5,884 bases of DNA. It comes from Deltaproteobacteria bacterium. Lineage in GTDB: Bacteria > Desulfobacterota > Desulfovibrionia > Desulfovibrionales > Desulfovibrionaceae. The DNA lies in assembly GCA_025350085.1 (NCBI GenBank), contig JANXYI010000177.1, positions 1 to 5,884 on the forward strand, read 5' to 3'. How positions within the stretch are numbered: the stretch's first letter is position 1; every line of letters starts with the position of its first letter. The notes under the pieces are model-generated. The model did no database searches and had not been told where the DNA came from. It worked only from the letters and a program-made list of their open reading frames with translations. This document shows, piece by piece, positions 4,183-5,884 of this stretch. A program made the position numbers and the translations under genes.

Positions 4183-5884
4183 ATGACTGCGACCCCGCCC
4201 TCTGCCGACCGCCTGCCCATACCCCCCATGCCGTCAGACCTGCCCGAGGTGGCCCTGAACGACAACGCCAAGGTGGTGCTCGCGCGCCGCTACCTGCGCA
4301 AAGGCCCGGACGGCAAGCCCTTTGAGCTGCCGCGCGAGCTGTTCTGGCGCGTGGCGGCCGCCATCGCGGCCCAGGAGGCCAGGTTCAAGGGCGGCAAGGG
4401 CAAGGTGGGGAGGCGCGCGCGCGAATATTACGACCTCTTGACCAGCTTCAAGTTCCTGCCCAACTCGCCCACGCTCATGAACGCAGGCACCGAGCTCGGC
4501 CAGCTGGCGGCCTGCTTCGTGCTGCCCGTGGGCGACTCCATCGAGCAGATCTTCGACGCCGTGAAGTATGCCGCGCTCATCCACAAGTCCGGCGGCGGCA
4601 CGGGCTTCTCCTTCTCGCGCCTGCGGCCCACGGACTCCCGCGTGGGCTCCACCGGCGGCGTGGCCAGCGGGCCGCTCTCCTTCCTGCGCATCTTCAACAC
4701 CGCCACCGAGCAGATCAAGCAGGGCGGCACCCGTCGCGGCGCCAACATGGGCATCCTGCGCGTGGACCACCCGGACATCCTGCGCTTCATCCGGGCCAAG
4801 GAGCGCGAGGGCGACCTGAACAACTTCAACCTTTCCGTTGGCCTGACCGAGGCCTTCATGCAGGCCGTGGACAAGGACGAGGAGTACGACCTCATCGCCC
4901 CGCACAACAAGGAAGTCATCGAGCGCCTCAAGGCGCGCGAGGTCTTTGCCCTGCTCGTGCAGAAGGCCTGGGAGTCCGGCGATCCGGGCATGGTCTTCCT
5001 CGACCGCATCAACCGCGACAACCCCACCCCGCAGCTGGGCGAGATCGAGGCCACCAACCCCTGCGGCGAGCAGCCGCTGCTCCCGTACGAGGCCTGCAAC
5101 CTGGGCTCCATCAACCTGGCCGCCTTCTTTGACGCCGAGGCCCCCGAGGGCATCGACTGGGAGGGCCTGAAAAAGGTCATCCACCAGAGCGTGCGCTTCC
5201 TGGACAACGTCATCGAGGCCAGCGTCTACCCGCTGCCGCAGATCACCGAGATGGTGCAGACCAACCGCAAGATCGGCCTGGGGCTCATGGGCTTCGCCGA
5301 CCTGCTGTACCAGTTGGGCGTGGCCTACAACTCCCAGGAGGGTGTGCACCTGGCCGAGCGCCTCATGGGCTTCATCCAGGACGAGTCGAAAGAGGCCAGC
5401 AAGGCCCTGGCCGAGGAGCGTGGGGCCTTCCCGGCTTACGCGGGCAGCACCTACGCCGCCAAGAAGCAGGGGCCGTACCGCCACGCCACCACCACCACCA
5501 TCGCGCCCACAGGCACCCTGTCCATCCTGGCGGGCTGTTCCTCGGGCATCGAGCCGCTCTTCGCACTCAGCTTCACGCGCACGGTCATGGACAAGGACAA
5601 GCTCGTGGAGGTCAACCCCTTCTTCGAGGCCGCGGTGAAGGCGGCCGAGGCCTACAGCCCCAAGCTCATGGAGGAGGTGGCCAAGACCGGCACCATCCAG
5701 GGCATGGACTACCTGCCCGCGGACATCCGCCGCGTCTTTGTCACGGCCATGGACATCGAGCCCATCTGGCACCTGAAGATGCAGGCCGCCTTCCAGAAGT
5801 TCACCGACAACGCCGTGTCGAAGACGGTCAACTTCTCGCACACCGCCTCTCCGGCGGATGTCCGGGCCGTCTACGACCTCGCCT
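4183..5884 (+). CDS. nrdJ: Adenosylcobalamin-dependent class II ribonucleotide reductase (partial, 3' end outside window)
   Basis: The first 567 codons are present and open to the window edge; usual length is about 700 aa or more, so the C-terminus is missing only because of the cut. The enzyme reduces ribonucleotides to deoxyribonucleotides with a cobalamin-generated thiyl radical, oxygen-independently, in the cytosol. Residues 20-90 match the N-terminal segment (LNDNAKVVLARRYL); FLPNSPTLMNAG (91-102) opens the catalytic barrel. Key residues are visible: C111 (LAACFVLPV) and C305 (YEACNLGSINL), the redox pair; NPCGE at 292-296 with radical C294, N292 and E296; and APTGTLS at 441-447. SGGGTGFSFSRLRP and GGTRRGANMG are typical of B12-dependent enzymes. 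There is no ATP-cone domain at the N-terminus. ATG 4183 has SD AAGGA 8 nt upstream; ATG 4228 is the alternative. It is a monocistronic-looking start after a 350-bp spacer. Confidence 0.97.
   Translation, partial: MTATPPSADRLPIPPMPSDLPEVALNDNAKVVLARRYLRKGPDGKPFELPRELFWRVAAAIAAQEARFKGGKGKVGRRAREYYDLLTSFKFLPNSPTLMNAGTELGQLAACFVLPVGDSIEQIFDAVKYAALIHKSGGGTGFSFSRLRPTDSRVGSTGGVASGPLSFLRIFNTATEQIKQGGTRRGANMGILRVDHPDILRFIRAKEREGDLNNFNLSVGLTEAFMQAVDKDEEYDLIAPHNKEVIERLKAREVFALLVQKAWESGDPGMVFLDRINRDNPTPQLGEIEATNPCGEQPLLPYEACNLGSINLAAFFDAEAPEGIDWEGLKKVIHQSVRFLDNVIEASVYPLPQITEMVQTNRKIGLGLMGFADLLYQLGVAYNSQEGVHLAERLMGFIQDESKEASKALAEERGAFPAYAGSTYAAKKQGPYRHATTTTIAPTGTLSILAGCSSGIEPLFALSFTRTVMDKDKLVEVNPFFEAAVKAAEAYSPKLMEEVAKTGTIQGMDYLPADIRRVFVTAMDIEPIWHLKMQAAFQKFTDNAVSKTVNFSHTASPADVRAVYDLA

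Noticed and set aside
4234..5841. 535-codon open frame on the minus strand opposite nrdJ
   Set aside because: It mirrors the GC-rich codons of a certain class II reductase, is rich in Leu, Gly, His and Val without domain patterns, and runs past the nrdJ start region without a credible start. It is a compositional shadow.
1..5884. CRISPR array, insertion sequence or multi-gene defence system
   Set aside because: There are no regularly spaced repeats beyond the two-copy hairpin, no transposase, and no nuclease or helicase genes. The single phage-like gene alone does not make a system.

Overview
This is a GC-rich stretch of bacterial chromosome. It resembles a sulfate-reducing member of the Desulfovibrionales: a selenocysteine-containing SelD, a B12-dependent class II ribonucleotide reductase, an HD-GYP signalling protein and a small exported Lys/Ala/Pro-rich peptide occur together, with short, well-spaced genes and classic Shine-Dalgarno sites. 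The taxonomic assignment is inference from gene content and composition.

Layout, left to right. Positions 1-44 hold two tandem copies of a GC-rich hairpin repeat. Next on the minus strand is selD (57-1136), whose catalytic residue is encoded by an in-frame TGA at 1062-1064. A perfect stem-loop 12 nt downstream of that TGA fits a bacterial SECIS. A reading-frame caller that stops at TGA would begin the gene at GTG 1052 and lose the active site. A divergent spacer (1137-1286) carries a 14-bp dyad, a sigma-54-like promoter and two hairpins. It leads to a 71-aa double-CxxC zinc-ribbon protein on the plus strand (1287-1502). That gene converges on an HD-GYP cyclic-dinucleotide phosphodiesterase gene (1499-2668, minus), and the two stop codons share one palindromic CTAG. 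The HD-GYP gene is preceded by a possible 26-codon leader ORF whose stop overlaps its start (TGATG).

Further right, on the minus strand, is a 140-aa protein resembling a phage terminase small subunit, with no other phage genes visible. Divergent from it is a 62-aa exported, very lysine-rich peptide (3550-3738), followed by a textbook intrinsic terminator. A gene-free spacer of about 350 bp (3835-4182) contains stacked hairpins and a perfect 14-bp palindrome. It precedes nrdJ, adenosylcobalamin-dependent ribonucleotide reductase, which starts at 4183 and runs off the right edge.

Functionally the genes look like independent housekeeping or regulatory units rather than one operon: selenophosphate synthesis, cyclic-dinucleotide turnover, an envelope peptide and dNTP synthesis. 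I see no evidence for a multi-gene defence or mobile system. The points most worth following are the recoded selD, the HD-GYP leader ORF, the orphan terminase-like gene, and the regulatory dyads and structured leader upstream of nrdJ.
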